From NCBI GenBank assembly GCA_028284705.1, contig JANQRE010000008.1, forward strand, positions 1-64,000: a DNA stretch of 64,000 nucleotides. Reading direction: 5' to 3'. Made by a program: the position numbers and the translations under genes. Source of the DNA: Paracoccaceae bacterium (GTDB lineage Bacteria; Pseudomonadota; Alphaproteobacteria; Rhodobacterales; Rhodobacteraceae). A model generated the notes under the pieces. The model searched no databases. It was not told where the DNA came from and saw only the letters and a program-made list of their open reading frames with translations. This document shows, piece after piece, positions 17,351-25,462 of this stretch (position 1 is the stretch's first letter; each line of letters begins with the position of its first letter).

Positions 17351-18946
17351 ATGGCCCCCAAAGTTCTCGTCTCAGACAAGCTTTCAGAAACCGCTGTGCA
17401 AATCTTCCGCGACCGTGGAATCGATGTCGATTTCATGCCCGAGGTCGGCAAAGACAAAGCCAAGTTGCTGGACATTATCGGCCAATATGACGGCCTCGCG
17501 ATCCGCTCCGCTACCAAGGTGACAGAGAAAGTAATCGCAGTGGCGGACAACCTGAAAGTCGTCGGGCGGGCAGGGATCGGCGTGGATAATGTCGATATTC
17601 CAATGGCTTCCAAGAAGGGCATCATTGTGATGAACACGCCCTTCGGGAACATGATCACCACCGCCGAGCACGCAATCGCCATGATGTTCGCTGTTGCCCG
17701 CCAGATTCCCGAGGCGAGTGCCTCGACCCATGCTGGGAAATGGGAGAAATCCAAGTTCATGGGGGTCGAACTCACCGGCAAGACCCTTGGCGTCATCGGT
17801 GCCGGCAATATCGGCGGCATCGTCTGTGAACGCGGCGTCGCGCTAAAGATGAAAGTCATCGCCTACGACCCGTTCCTCTCCGGCGAACGTGCCACGAAAC
17901 TGGGTGTGACGAAGGTGGAGCTCGATGAGCTCTTTGAAAAGGCTGACTTTATCACGCTCCATGTGCCCGCGACCGATAAGACCCGCGGCATGATCTCCGC
18001 GGAAAATATCGCCAAAATGAAGAGGGGCGTGCGCATCGTGAACTGCGCCCGCGGCGGGTTGGTCGATGAACACGCCCTCGCCGAAGCGCTGAAATCGGGT
18101 CAAGTCGCGGGCGCGGCCTTTGACGTGTTTGCGGTTGAACCTGCGACGGAAAGCCCGCTCTTCAACCTGCCCAACGTCGTGGTCACACCGCATCTTGGTG
18201 CAGCAACCACCGAGGCGCAGGAAAACGTTGCGCTGCAGGTCGCAGAGCAGATGTCCGATTACCTTCTCACCGGCGCCGTCACCAACGCACTGAATATGCC
18301 CTCCGTCACGGCCGAGGAGGCCCGGGTCATGGGTCCGTGGGTGAAGCTTGCTGAGCATCTCGGTGCCTTCATCGGTCAGATGACCGAAGAGGCTCTGAAA
18401 GAGGTACAGATCACCTATAACGGCTCAGTGTCTTCGATGAATCTCGAGGCGCTGAACTGCGCGGCCATTGCCGGGATCATGAAGGCGACCAATCCGGACG
18501 TGAACATGGTCTCTGCCCCTATCATTGCGAAAGAGCGCGGCGTGAACATCTCCACCACGACGCAAGACAAGTCGGGTGTTTTTGATGGTTACATCAAGCT
18601 GAATGTGATCACCGCAGAGCGCGAGCGTTCCATTGCAGGAACCGTATTTTCTGATGGAAAACCGAGGTTTATCCAGATCAAAGGCATCAATATCGATGCC
18701 GAGATCGGCGCGCATATGGTCTACACGACCAATGAGGACGTCCCCGGGATAATCGGTGCGCTTGGTCAGACGATGGGCGAGAACGGCGTGAATATTGCGA
18801 ACTTTACGCTGGGTCGGTCTGGTGCCGGTAAGGACGCGATTGCGCTTCTCTATGTCGATGAAGAACCACCGGCTGTGGTGCTGAACCAACTGCGAGATAC
18901 CGGGCTGTTCCAGCAGGTCAAAACGCTGCAGTTCGACGTCGCCTAG
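17351..18946 (+). CDS. serA: D-3-phosphoglycerate dehydrogenase
   Basis: First committed step of serine synthesis. The 531-residue long form has the NAD-binding domain with GKTLGVIGAGNIGGIV, the catalytic NCARGGLVDEHAL and TPHLGAATTEAQENVA segments, an intervening ASB domain (about 330-450) and a C-terminal ACT domain (about 455-531; HMVYTTNEDVPGIIGALG) for serine sensing. A strong ribosome site AAAGGAG lies 8 bases before the ATG. Operon partner of serC. Confidence 0.97.
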   Translation: MAPKVLVSDKLSETAVQIFRDRGIDVDFMPEVGKDKAKLLDIIGQYDGLAIRSATKVTEKVIAVADNLKVVGRAGIGVDNVDIPMASKKGIIVMNTPFGNMITTAEHAIAMMFAVARQIPEASASTHAGKWEKSKFMGVELTGKTLGVIGAGNIGGIVCERGVALKMKVIAYDPFLSGERATKLGVTKVELDELFEKADFITLHVPATDKTRGMISAENIAKMKRGVRIVNCARGGLVDEHALAEALKSGQVAGAAFDVFAVEPATESPLFNLPNVVVTPHLGAATTEAQENVALQVAEQMSDYLLTGAVTNALNMPSVTAEEARVMGPWVKLAEHLGAFIGQMTEEALKEVQITYNGSVSSMNLEALNCAAIAGIMKATNPDVNMVSAPIIAKERGVNISTTTQDKSGVFDGYIKLNVITAERERSIAGTVFSDGKPRFIQIKGINIDAEIGAHMVYTTNEDVPGIIGALGQTMGENGVNIANFTLGRSGAGKDAIALLYVDEEPPAVVLNQLRDTGLFQQVKTLQFDVA

Positions 18947-19137
18947 TCCTTCCGAATGACACCCGCGATCGCGGCGGTGCCAATGGCCGCCGTGATCCAG
19001 CCGACAGGTTCGGCAAAAGACTTCGGCCATCTCAGGCAAGCCGCAAGAGAGGGCAGTGAGTCTGGAATGTCACGAATTGATGCCCTTTGGCGTGCCCTGC
19101 GTTTACTTGTCCATGCTCGCCGTGATTCCGTCGCCCC

Positions 19138-19698
19138 ATGAAAAGCAGATATTTTCCTTACGCGCTGACTGCCGCCATTATTGTTGGAACCGCAATTATC
19201 CTCTTGTGGATGGGTCGCATCCCGATGTGCAAATGCGGCTATATCAAGCTGCTGCATCTGGAGACGATGAGTAGCGAGAACTCCCAGCATCTGATGGATT
19301 GGTACACGCCAAGCCATGTGTTGCACGGGTTCATCTTCTACTTCGTGCTGTGGCTTGTGGCGCGCAAGCTGAGCTTCGGCTGGAAGCTGTCAATTGCGAC
19401 CCTGGTCGAAGCTGCTTGGGAGATCGCCGAGAACACCGACGCGGTGATCAATCGGTATCGCGAGGTGACCATCGCGCTCGATTATTTTGGTGATTCTGTT
19501 CTGAACTCCGTCGCCGACATCTTCGCGATGATCGCTGGCTTCTACGTCGCGCGAGTTCTGCCGGTCTGGGCCAGCATCGCGATCATCATCGTCTCGGAGG
19601 TCGTGGTGATCTACTTCATCCGGGACGGGTTGGCGCTCAACATCATCATGCTGCTCTATCCGCTGGATGCGATCCGGGAGTGGCAAGGGGCAGGTTAA
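19138..19698 (+). CDS. DUF2585 (UPF0314) membrane protein
   Basis: A 186-residue inner-membrane protein with four to five hydrophobic helices. The family-typical segments are MCKCGYIKLLHLE near residue 30, SQHLMDWYTPSHVLHG and EAAWEIAENTDAVINRYR, all conserved in alphaproteobacterial UPF0314 proteins of unknown function. It overlaps the convergent frameshifted gene by 4 bases. Confidence 0.85.
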   Translation: MKSRYFPYALTAAIIVGTAIILLWMGRIPMCKCGYIKLLHLETMSSENSQHLMDWYTPSHVLHGFIFYFVLWLVARKLSFGWKLSIATLVEAAWEIAENTDAVINRYREVTIALDYFGDSVLNSVADIFAMIAGFYVARVLPVWASIAIIIVSEVVVIYFIRDGLALNIIMLLYPLDAIREWQGAG

Positions 19699-19905
19699 TC
19701 CGGGTCCTCGAACTTGAGGTAGCGCCAGACGGACCAACCGATAGAGGCGAGGCAGAAACCGCCGCCGAAGACGATCAACTCGAACCCCGCGGGTCCCTTG
19801 TGGCCAACCTCGATACCAGATCGCGACGCCCAGCAAGGCCAGGCCGAGGCAGGACAAAAGAATGCGAAAGCGCAGCTCTTTTCGATCCGGTCCGTATTTG
19901 CTCAT
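19695..19905 (-). pseudogene. Small membrane protein gene with a +1 frameshift
   Basis: On the minus strand the frame begins MSKYGPDRKELRFRILLSC with one hydrophobic helix and reaches about WYRGWPQG. The remaining, protein-like sequence (GPAGFELIVFGGGFCLAS, a second helix, then WRYLKFEDPD and a stop at 19695) is in the neighbouring frame. The span is 211 bases, one more than 70 codons, consistent with a single inserted base near 19794 (GGGACCC instead of GGGCCC on the minus strand). The corrected product is a 69-residue two-helix protein. Its ATG overlaps the stop of the acyl-CoA ligase (ATGA). It could be a true mutation or a sequencing error. Confidence 0.7.
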
Positions 19906-21569
19906 GCGGTGTCCTGCTCGGTTAGCCCAAGTTCCTTGACCATCGCGTCGCGCATCAGGAACTTCTGCGGCTTGCCGGTCACCGTCATCGGGATCTCTTC
20001 GACGAAGCGAATGTGGGTCGGCACCTTGTAATGCGCGATCCGGTCCTTGCAGAACGCACGTACATGCTCGGGGTCTTGTTCTGCATCGGGTTTCGCAATG
20101 ATCCAGGCGCAGGTGATCTCTCCGAATTTCTCGTCTGGAATGCCGAAGACCTGGACCTGTGAGACAGACGGATGGGTGTAGAGGAACTCCTCGATCTCCC
20201 GCGGATAGATGTTTTCACCACCACGCACGACCATGTCTTTGAGACGGCCCGTGATGTTGACATAGCCTTCGTCATCCATCCGTGCGAGATCGCCGGTATG
20301 CATCCAGCCGTCGCCGTCGATGGCCTCAGCAGTGCGCGCGTCATCGCCCCAATAGCCTTTCATCACTGAATAGCCTCTGGTCCAAAGCTCCCCCTGTTCA
20401 CCGACCGGCATCGGCGCGCCATCTTCTGCCACGATCTTCACTTCCACATGCGGATGTATCCGGCCCACAGATGTCACGCGTTTCTCCAGTGGATCGTCGA
20501 GATTGGATTGGAAGGAAACCGGCGAGGTCTCCGTCATGCCATATGCAATGGTCACGCCCTTCATATGCATCTTCGCCTGAACGGCGCGCATCACCTCGAT
20601 CGGACAGGGCGCGCCAGCCATGATGCCGGTGCGCAGCGTGGAGAGGTCGTATTGTGCGAAATCGGGATGTTCGAGCATGCCGACAAACATGGTCGGCACG
20701 CCGTAAAGTGCGGTGCAGCGTTCCTCGCTGACGGTGCTGAGCGTCTCAAGCGGATCGAACCCCTCGCCAGGAACGACAATTGTGGCACCTCTGGTTACGC
20801 AACCAAGCGTGCCCATGACCATGCCGAAACAGTGATAGAAGGGCACCGGAATGCAGAGCCGATCCTCCGGCGTAAATTCCATGGCATCGGTGGTAAAGAA
20901 CGCATTGTTGATGATGTTGCGATGCGTCAGGGTCGCGCCCTTCGGATTGCCCGTCGTGCCGGATGTGAACTGGATATTGATCGGATCATTTGGGCGGAGG
21001 CTCGCGGTGATCTCATCAAGCTTGGACGAGGGGTTCAGCAAGAGGCTGTCGAAGCTCAGGAAGCCCTCCGGCGTATCTTCTCCGAGCGCGATCAGGATTT
21101 CTGTCGGGATGTCGTCCCGCACCGCATTGAGCATGTCGATATAGTCCGAACTTTTGAATCGCTGCGCCGTGATGAGGGCGCGGCACCCAACGAGGTTGAG
21201 CGCATAGGTTAGCTCGTGGCTGCGATAGGCCGGGTTCACATTGACCAGGATCACGCCAATCCTGGCGGTGGCGAATTGGGTCAAGAGCCACTCATAGCGG
21301 TTTGGCGACCAAATCCCGAGCCTGTCGCCGGTCGACAACCCGACGGAGAGCAAACCTGTTGCCAGCCTGTCGACGTCGTCTCGGAACGCGCTGTAACTCT
21401 TGCGGATGTTTTGCGCCCGAAAGACCGCCGCCTCGCGGTCCGGATGCGCCTGACAGGTCTCAGCCAAAATGCCCGGGATCGTTTTCTCGATCAGCGGGGG
21501 CTCGCGGAGACCGATAACATGGGAGCGCCCGTCAATGGGCGTTCGGGAAGCAGCAGCAGTGTCTTTCAT
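19902..21569 (-). CDS. AMP-binding acyl-CoA ligase
   Basis: A 555-residue ANL-superfamily enzyme forming acyl-CoA through an acyl-adenylate. Motifs: FTSGTTGNPKGATLTHRN (P-loop), YGMTETSPVS, GEQGELWTRGYSVMKGYW, GWMHTGDLARMDDEGYV and the C-terminal catalytic lysine region MTVTGKPQKFLMR. It resembles medium/long-chain fatty-acid ligases of the FadD/AtoS type; chain length is unknown. The start at 21569 is the first in-frame ATG with homology, though it has no clear ribosome site. The frameshifted small gene follows with a 4-base overlap. Confidence 0.92.
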   Translation of the reverse strand: MKDTAAASRTPIDGRSHVIGLREPPLIEKTIPGILAETCQAHPDREAAVFRAQNIRKSYSAFRDDVDRLATGLLSVGLSTGDRLGIWSPNRYEWLLTQFATARIGVILVNVNPAYRSHELTYALNLVGCRALITAQRFKSSDYIDMLNAVRDDIPTEILIALGEDTPEGFLSFDSLLLNPSSKLDEITASLRPNDPINIQFTSGTTGNPKGATLTHRNIINNAFFTTDAMEFTPEDRLCIPVPFYHCFGMVMGTLGCVTRGATIVVPGEGFDPLETLSTVSEERCTALYGVPTMFVGMLEHPDFAQYDLSTLRTGIMAGAPCPIEVMRAVQAKMHMKGVTIAYGMTETSPVSFQSNLDDPLEKRVTSVGRIHPHVEVKIVAEDGAPMPVGEQGELWTRGYSVMKGYWGDDARTAEAIDGDGWMHTGDLARMDDEGYVNITGRLKDMVVRGGENIYPREIEEFLYTHPSVSQVQVFGIPDEKFGEITCAWIIAKPDAEQDPEHVRAFCKDRIAHYKVPTHIRFVEEIPMTVTGKPQKFLMRDAMVKELGLTEQDTA

Positions 21570-21870
21570 GGCAAGGAGTCTATTCCGAATTTCGTCTCTG
21601 TCACATCGAGGAGTGTAATCCAGCGGAAAAGCCCTGTTGGGCTTTGCATCTATTTTTGGAGCTTGTGGCAGGTGTGAGCCCGAGAAGGGTGGATGTGAGT
21701 CGGGGGCCACGCGGTGGATTTGAGTATTTTTGCCAGAATGAAGCTTGGATGTTTCATCTAGATCACGGCCCGTGAGCGGCTTCTCACGGGGGTGTGAGCC
21801 TCTTGTCTGGAACGCGAAGAATGATGTGCGTGAACGCGCAGAAACCAGGCGATTTTTCCGGTTGAGAGCG
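21570..21870. other. Gene-free spacer upstream of the acyl-CoA ligase
   Basis: I see no gene here. It holds the repeated decamer GGTGTGAGCC (near 21671 and 21791), a perfect 8-bp hairpin CCCGTGAG-CGGCTT-CTCACGGG at 21769-21790 without a T-run, and one copy of the recurrent intergenic element GAGTATTTTTGCCAGAATG at 21722-21743. The ligase promoter (minus strand) is presumably also in this stretch. Confidence 0.6.
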
Positions 21871-21899
21871 TTGAGAAACATTCTCTGAAGGCGCATATT
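21871..21899 (+). promoter_or_regulatory. Sigma-70-like promoter of the orphan small unit
   Basis: TTGAGA (21871-21876, five of six consensus bases) and CATATT (21894-21899, four of six) are separated by exactly 17 bases. A start site near 21906 would give a leader with two hairpins, GGGCG-CACAC-CGCCC (21913-21927) and AGCCT-GAAA-AGGCT (21943-21956), before the AGGAG at 21966. Confidence 0.5.
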
Positions 21900-21978
21900 T
21901 ATTTCATCGAAAGGGCGCACACCGCCCGACGCACCCATCAACAGCCTGAAAAGGCTCACATAATTAGGAGTACTACAA

Positions 21979-22107
21979 TTGTAAATCCGGATCGCAACCG
22001 TCGTAGTCGCTGTGTTTCTGTCCGCCCCGGCTTTCGTACAAATCATCGACGCTCAAGCTTTGTTCCCTTCGGGCAATGACAGCGCCGCTGAGCGTCACGT
22101 GAAGTAA
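21979..22107 (+). pseudogene. Small exported-peptide frame with stop at codon 2
   Basis: AGGAG (21966-21970) stands 8 bases before a TTG at 21979, but the second codon is TAA. The frame then runs to TAA at 22105 and encodes IRIATVVVAVFLSAPAF, a convincing signal-peptide core, then VQIIDAQALFPSGNDSAAER and HVK. A promoter precedes and a strong terminator follows, so the whole unit looks like a small secreted-protein gene inactivated by one base (AAA to TAA), or an RNA that has kept the remnant. Rare ATC initiation at 21985 is an alternative. No named family is recognised. Confidence 0.5.
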
Positions 22108-22154
22108 TCCCCCAGACGGCTGGACCGCCCCTCCCACGGTCCGAGCCTCAAAAC

Positions 22155-22188
22155 AGCCCTCCGGTTTCCCCTGCCGGAGGGCTTTTTC
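22155..22188 (+). terminator. Rho-independent terminator
   Basis: A perfect 10-bp stem AGCCCTCCGG / CCGGAGGGCT with a 9-base loop is followed by TTTTT. It lies 48 bases after the small frame and before the thiolase gene, so it ends the orphan small transcription unit. Confidence 0.92.
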
Positions 22189-22265
22189 ATGGCCGGACGC
22201 CACGTCACGGTGACCCCGGTCCGGTGCTTGGCTATCATGGGTTCAAGCAACCAAAGGGGGACCCC

Positions 22266-23441
22266 ATGTCCGATATCGTCATCCTGTCCGGAGCCCGCAC
22301 CGCCATTGGCACGTTCGGAGGCGCGTTTGCCGGAACACCACCCATTGACCTCGCAACAGCGGCGAGCAAAGCGGCGATAGACCGCGCCGGTGTGGAAGCC
22401 GACAAGGTCGGCCATGTGGCTTTTGGCCATGTCATCAACACCGAGCCTAAGGACATGTACCTCTCCCGCGTCGCCTCCATGGGCGCAGGCGTGCCGGACA
22501 CGGTTCCCGCCATGAATGTGAACCGCCTCTGCGGATCGGGCGTGCAGGCGATTGTCTCTGTCATTCAATCGCTGTCCATGGGCGATGCCGAATTCGGCCT
22601 GGCCGGGGGGTCCGAGAACATGAGCCGCTCGCCTTACATCCTGCCCTCTGCCCGTTGGGGCCAGAAGATGGGCGATGCCGGATCGCAGGACATGATGCTG
22701 GGCGCGCTCAACTGCCCCTTTGGTACCGGGCATATGGGGGTCACGGCGGAAAACGTATCAACTGAACATCAGATTTCGCGCGAGGATCAGGATGCGTTTG
22801 CGCTCGAAAGCCAGAACCGCGCCGCGAAAGCGATTGAGGCGGGGCATTTCAAGAAGCAGATCGTACCCGTCGAGGTGCGCGTAAAGCGCGAAATGGTGGC
22901 TTTTGAGGTGGATGAACATCCCAAGGCGACAACGCCCGAGGCATTGGCGGGTTTGCGCGCAGTGTTCCAGAAGGACGGAACGGTGACCGCCGGCAATGCG
23001 TCGGGGCTGAATGACGGCGCAGCTGCCGTCGTTTTAGCGACCGCGGACGCGGCGGAGAAGGCTGGGCTGACAGCACGCGCCAAAATTCTGGGCTATGCGC
23101 ATGCGGGCGTGCGACCGGAAGTCATGGGGATCGGGCCGGTTCCGGCGGTACAGAAGCTGCTCGAGAAGACTGGGCTGAGCGTGGACGATTTTGATGTGAT
23201 CGAGTCGAATGAAGCCTTTGCTGCGCAAGCGCTTGCAGTCAGTAAGGAGCTTGGGTTTGACGCGGCCAGGGTCAATCCGAATGGCGGCGCAATTGCCTTG
23301 GGCCACCCGGTGGGCGCGACGGGCGCGATCATTACCGTAAAAGCGCTGTACGAGTTGGAGCGCATCCAGGGCAAACGCGCGCTCGTGACCATGTGCATCG
23401 GTGGCGGTCAGGGCATCGCGCTGGCGTTCGAGCGGATTTAA
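22266..23441 (+). CDS. Acetyl-CoA C-acetyltransferase (thiolase)
   Basis: A 391-residue thiolase joining two acetyl-CoA to acetoacetyl-CoA or cleaving 3-ketoacyl-CoA. The nucleophile Cys89 is in NRLCGSGVQA, the active-site His in GGAIALGHPVGATGA and the second Cys in MCIGGGQG. Length and motifs are normal. It could be a biosynthetic PhaA/AtoB type or a broader beta-ketothiolase; no other PHA genes are nearby. ATG at 22266 follows AAAGGGGG. Its stop overlaps the convergent pbpC gene by 4 bases. Confidence 0.94.
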   Translation: MSDIVILSGARTAIGTFGGAFAGTPPIDLATAASKAAIDRAGVEADKVGHVAFGHVINTEPKDMYLSRVASMGAGVPDTVPAMNVNRLCGSGVQAIVSVIQSLSMGDAEFGLAGGSENMSRSPYILPSARWGQKMGDAGSQDMMLGALNCPFGTGHMGVTAENVSTEHQISREDQDAFALESQNRAAKAIEAGHFKKQIVPVEVRVKREMVAFEVDEHPKATTPEALAGLRAVFQKDGTVTAGNASGLNDGAAAVVLATADAAEKAGLTARAKILGYAHAGVRPEVMGIGPVPAVQKLLEKTGLSVDDFDVIESNEAFAAQALAVSKELGFDAARVNPNGGAIALGHPVGATGAIITVKALYELERIQGKRALVTMCIGGGQGIALAFERI

Positions 23442-25462
23442 TTGACGAATATGCGCGTGCGGGTCGATTGGCCCGCGCTGTCGATCACGGTGATGGTGAG
23501 ATAACCGCGCCCGGGGATCGCGATCTCCTGTTCGCGGTCGTGGGATTTCACAACCACCGGGACACCATCGGCGAGCCAGGTGAACGGTGCGTGTCCGTCT
23601 CGGATACGCGCCACGACTGGAGCTCCGCCCGTATCGACCTGGGCGCCATCCGGCGGGAAGGCCAGCTGCGGTTGTGTTGTTGCTGCGAACAGGCCTTTCT
23701 CGCGGAATGTTTTGAGCGGTTCGGGCAGGTCAGAGCGCCCGACCATCAAGGCATCCTGAGGTGCAGGCGGTAGCGGCGTGACATCGCCCAAATGCCCAAA
23801 TGCCTCGAACAGGATCGGCGCGGCGAGATCACCGCCGAACGCCCCCGGAACCGGTGTGCCATCCGGGCGCCCCATCCATACGCCGACCACATGCGCGCCG
23901 TCGAAACCGATTGCCCAGGCATCGCGGTGGCCATAGGAGGTTCCGGTCTTGAACGCGATCTGCCCGGCCCGGGCATTCGGCGGTGGCGGCACATCGCGCA
24001 GGATGTCGGAGAGATACCAGGCGCTCCGCTGTGACAGGAACCGTTGTGAGACCGGCGCGTCACCCGGGAGGGGCGAGAGGCGGACCGATGCACCACCCGC
24101 CGCGATCCCCGCATAAAGCCCGACGAGGTTTTCGAGGCTGACACCCGCGCCGCCAAGCGCCACCGCCAGCCCGGCTTTGCCGCCGGGAATGACAGGCGCT
24201 GCGTTGGCGGCCTTCATGCGCTCGACAAGGACCGCGGGTCCAATGACATCCAGCATCGAGACCACTGGCAGATTGAGCGACATGTGCAGCGCCTCGCGCA
24301 CCGACACATCACCGCGGAACGCGCCGTCGAAATTCTGCGGCGCATAGGTGCCGAATTGACGTGGACGGTCGGAAATCAGCGTCTCGGGATGGGCGAGGCC
24401 ACGATCGAACCCCAACCCGTAGACCAGCGGTTTCAACGTGGAGCCGGGCGAGCGCGGGGCTTGGGTCATATCGACAAAGCCCGCATTGCGTGTGTTGGAA
24501 TAGGTGGCCGATCCAACCGACGCGAGGACCTCGCCGGTGCGATGGTCCGCGACGAGGATCGCGGTGGAAACCTGATCGGGAAGACCGCGCAGGGCGCTTT
24601 TGGCGAGGCGTTCCATGTCGATCTGAAGATTGCGATCAAGGGTGGTCTCGATCCGCCGTGGGCCTTCTTCCCTCAATCGATCCGCCAGATGTGGGGCGAG
24701 CTGTGGGACCGGTCTGCGGGTCGTTGGCAGAGGGGCTGAAACGGCACTTTCAAACTCTTCCTCAGTCAGGACATCCGCTTTTGCCAACCGCTGCAGCACG
24801 CGAGTGCGGGCGGCTTGCGTGGTTTCCGGAAAGCGATCCGGACGGCGGGTCTCCGGCGATTGCGGCAGGGCAACCAGCAAGGCGGCCTCGGCCTGGGTGA
24901 GACGCCGCGGTGGTTTGCCGAAATAGGCGCGTGTGGCTGCCGTAATCCCCTCAAGATTACCGCCATAGGGCGCGCGTTGCAGATAGAGATCGAGGATCCG
25001 CGTTTTGCTCAACGCGCGCTCTAACGCCCAAGCAACTCGCATCTGCCGCAGCTTGCCGCGCCAGGCGCCGGTGCCGCTATCCTCCAGCAGGCGCGCCACC
25101 TGCATGGTCAGCGTCGACCCGCCGGAGATCACTTCGCCATGCCGCACCGCTTGCCCGATGGCGCGTAGCATCGCGATCAGATCGACGCCGGAATGCTGAT
25201 AAAACCGCTTGTCCTCATAACGGATCAGCATCTCGACAAAACGCGGGTCGGTGGTGGCGAGCGAGGCATCCAGCCGCCAGCGGCCATCCTCGACCTGATA
25301 GGCGCGCAACAGCTCTCCATTCCTGTCCCGCACTTCAACACCGGTCTCAACCGCAAGCGAAGGCAGGGACGTCCGCGCAATCCACGCGTCAAACCCGTCG
25401 CGCGCCGTCGCAGCGACGAATAGTAGGCAAGCCAGCCCGAAGAGATGCCGCGCGCGGATCAC
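23438..25462 (-). CDS. pbpC: Penicillin-binding protein 1C
   Basis: Bifunctional peptidoglycan synthase, 674 residues, anchored by an N-terminal helix (about 5-20). GT51 transglycosylase domain at about 65-230 with catalytic Glu83 (EDKRFYQHSGVD). Transpeptidase domain at about 295-560 with Ser341 (SPGSTLKP), SLN, and KTGTSYGHRDAW. A C-terminal BiPBP_C domain (about 590-674) is typical of PBP1C. It is coupled by a 4-base overlap to the alpha-2-macroglobulin gene, the conserved pbpC-yfhM pairing. Confidence 0.96.
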   Translation of the reverse strand: MIRARHLFGLACLLFVAATARDGFDAWIARTSLPSLAVETGVEVRDRNGELLRAYQVEDGRWRLDASLATTDPRFVEMLIRYEDKRFYQHSGVDLIAMLRAIGQAVRHGEVISGGSTLTMQVARLLEDSGTGAWRGKLRQMRVAWALERALSKTRILDLYLQRAPYGGNLEGITAATRAYFGKPPRRLTQAEAALLVALPQSPETRRPDRFPETTQAARTRVLQRLAKADVLTEEEFESAVSAPLPTTRRPVPQLAPHLADRLREEGPRRIETTLDRNLQIDMERLAKSALRGLPDQVSTAILVADHRTGEVLASVGSATYSNTRNAGFVDMTQAPRSPGSTLKPLVYGLGFDRGLAHPETLISDRPRQFGTYAPQNFDGAFRGDVSVREALHMSLNLPVVSMLDVIGPAVLVERMKAANAAPVIPGGKAGLAVALGGAGVSLENLVGLYAGIAAGGASVRLSPLPGDAPVSQRFLSQRSAWYLSDILRDVPPPPNARAGQIAFKTGTSYGHRDAWAIGFDGAHVVGVWMGRPDGTPVPGAFGGDLAAPILFEAFGHLGDVTPLPPAPQDALMVGRSDLPEPLKTFREKGLFAATTQPQLAFPPDGAQVDTGGAPVVARIRDGHAPFTWLADGVPVVVKSHDREQEIAIPGRGYLTITVIDSAGQSTRTRIFVN

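Noticed and set aside
18943-19326. 127-codon minus-strand frame ending in a hydrophobic WITAAIGTAAIAGVIRKD
   Set aside because: The tail looks protein-like, but no start codon or ribosome site serves it, and most of the frame is antisense to the DUF2585 gene start.
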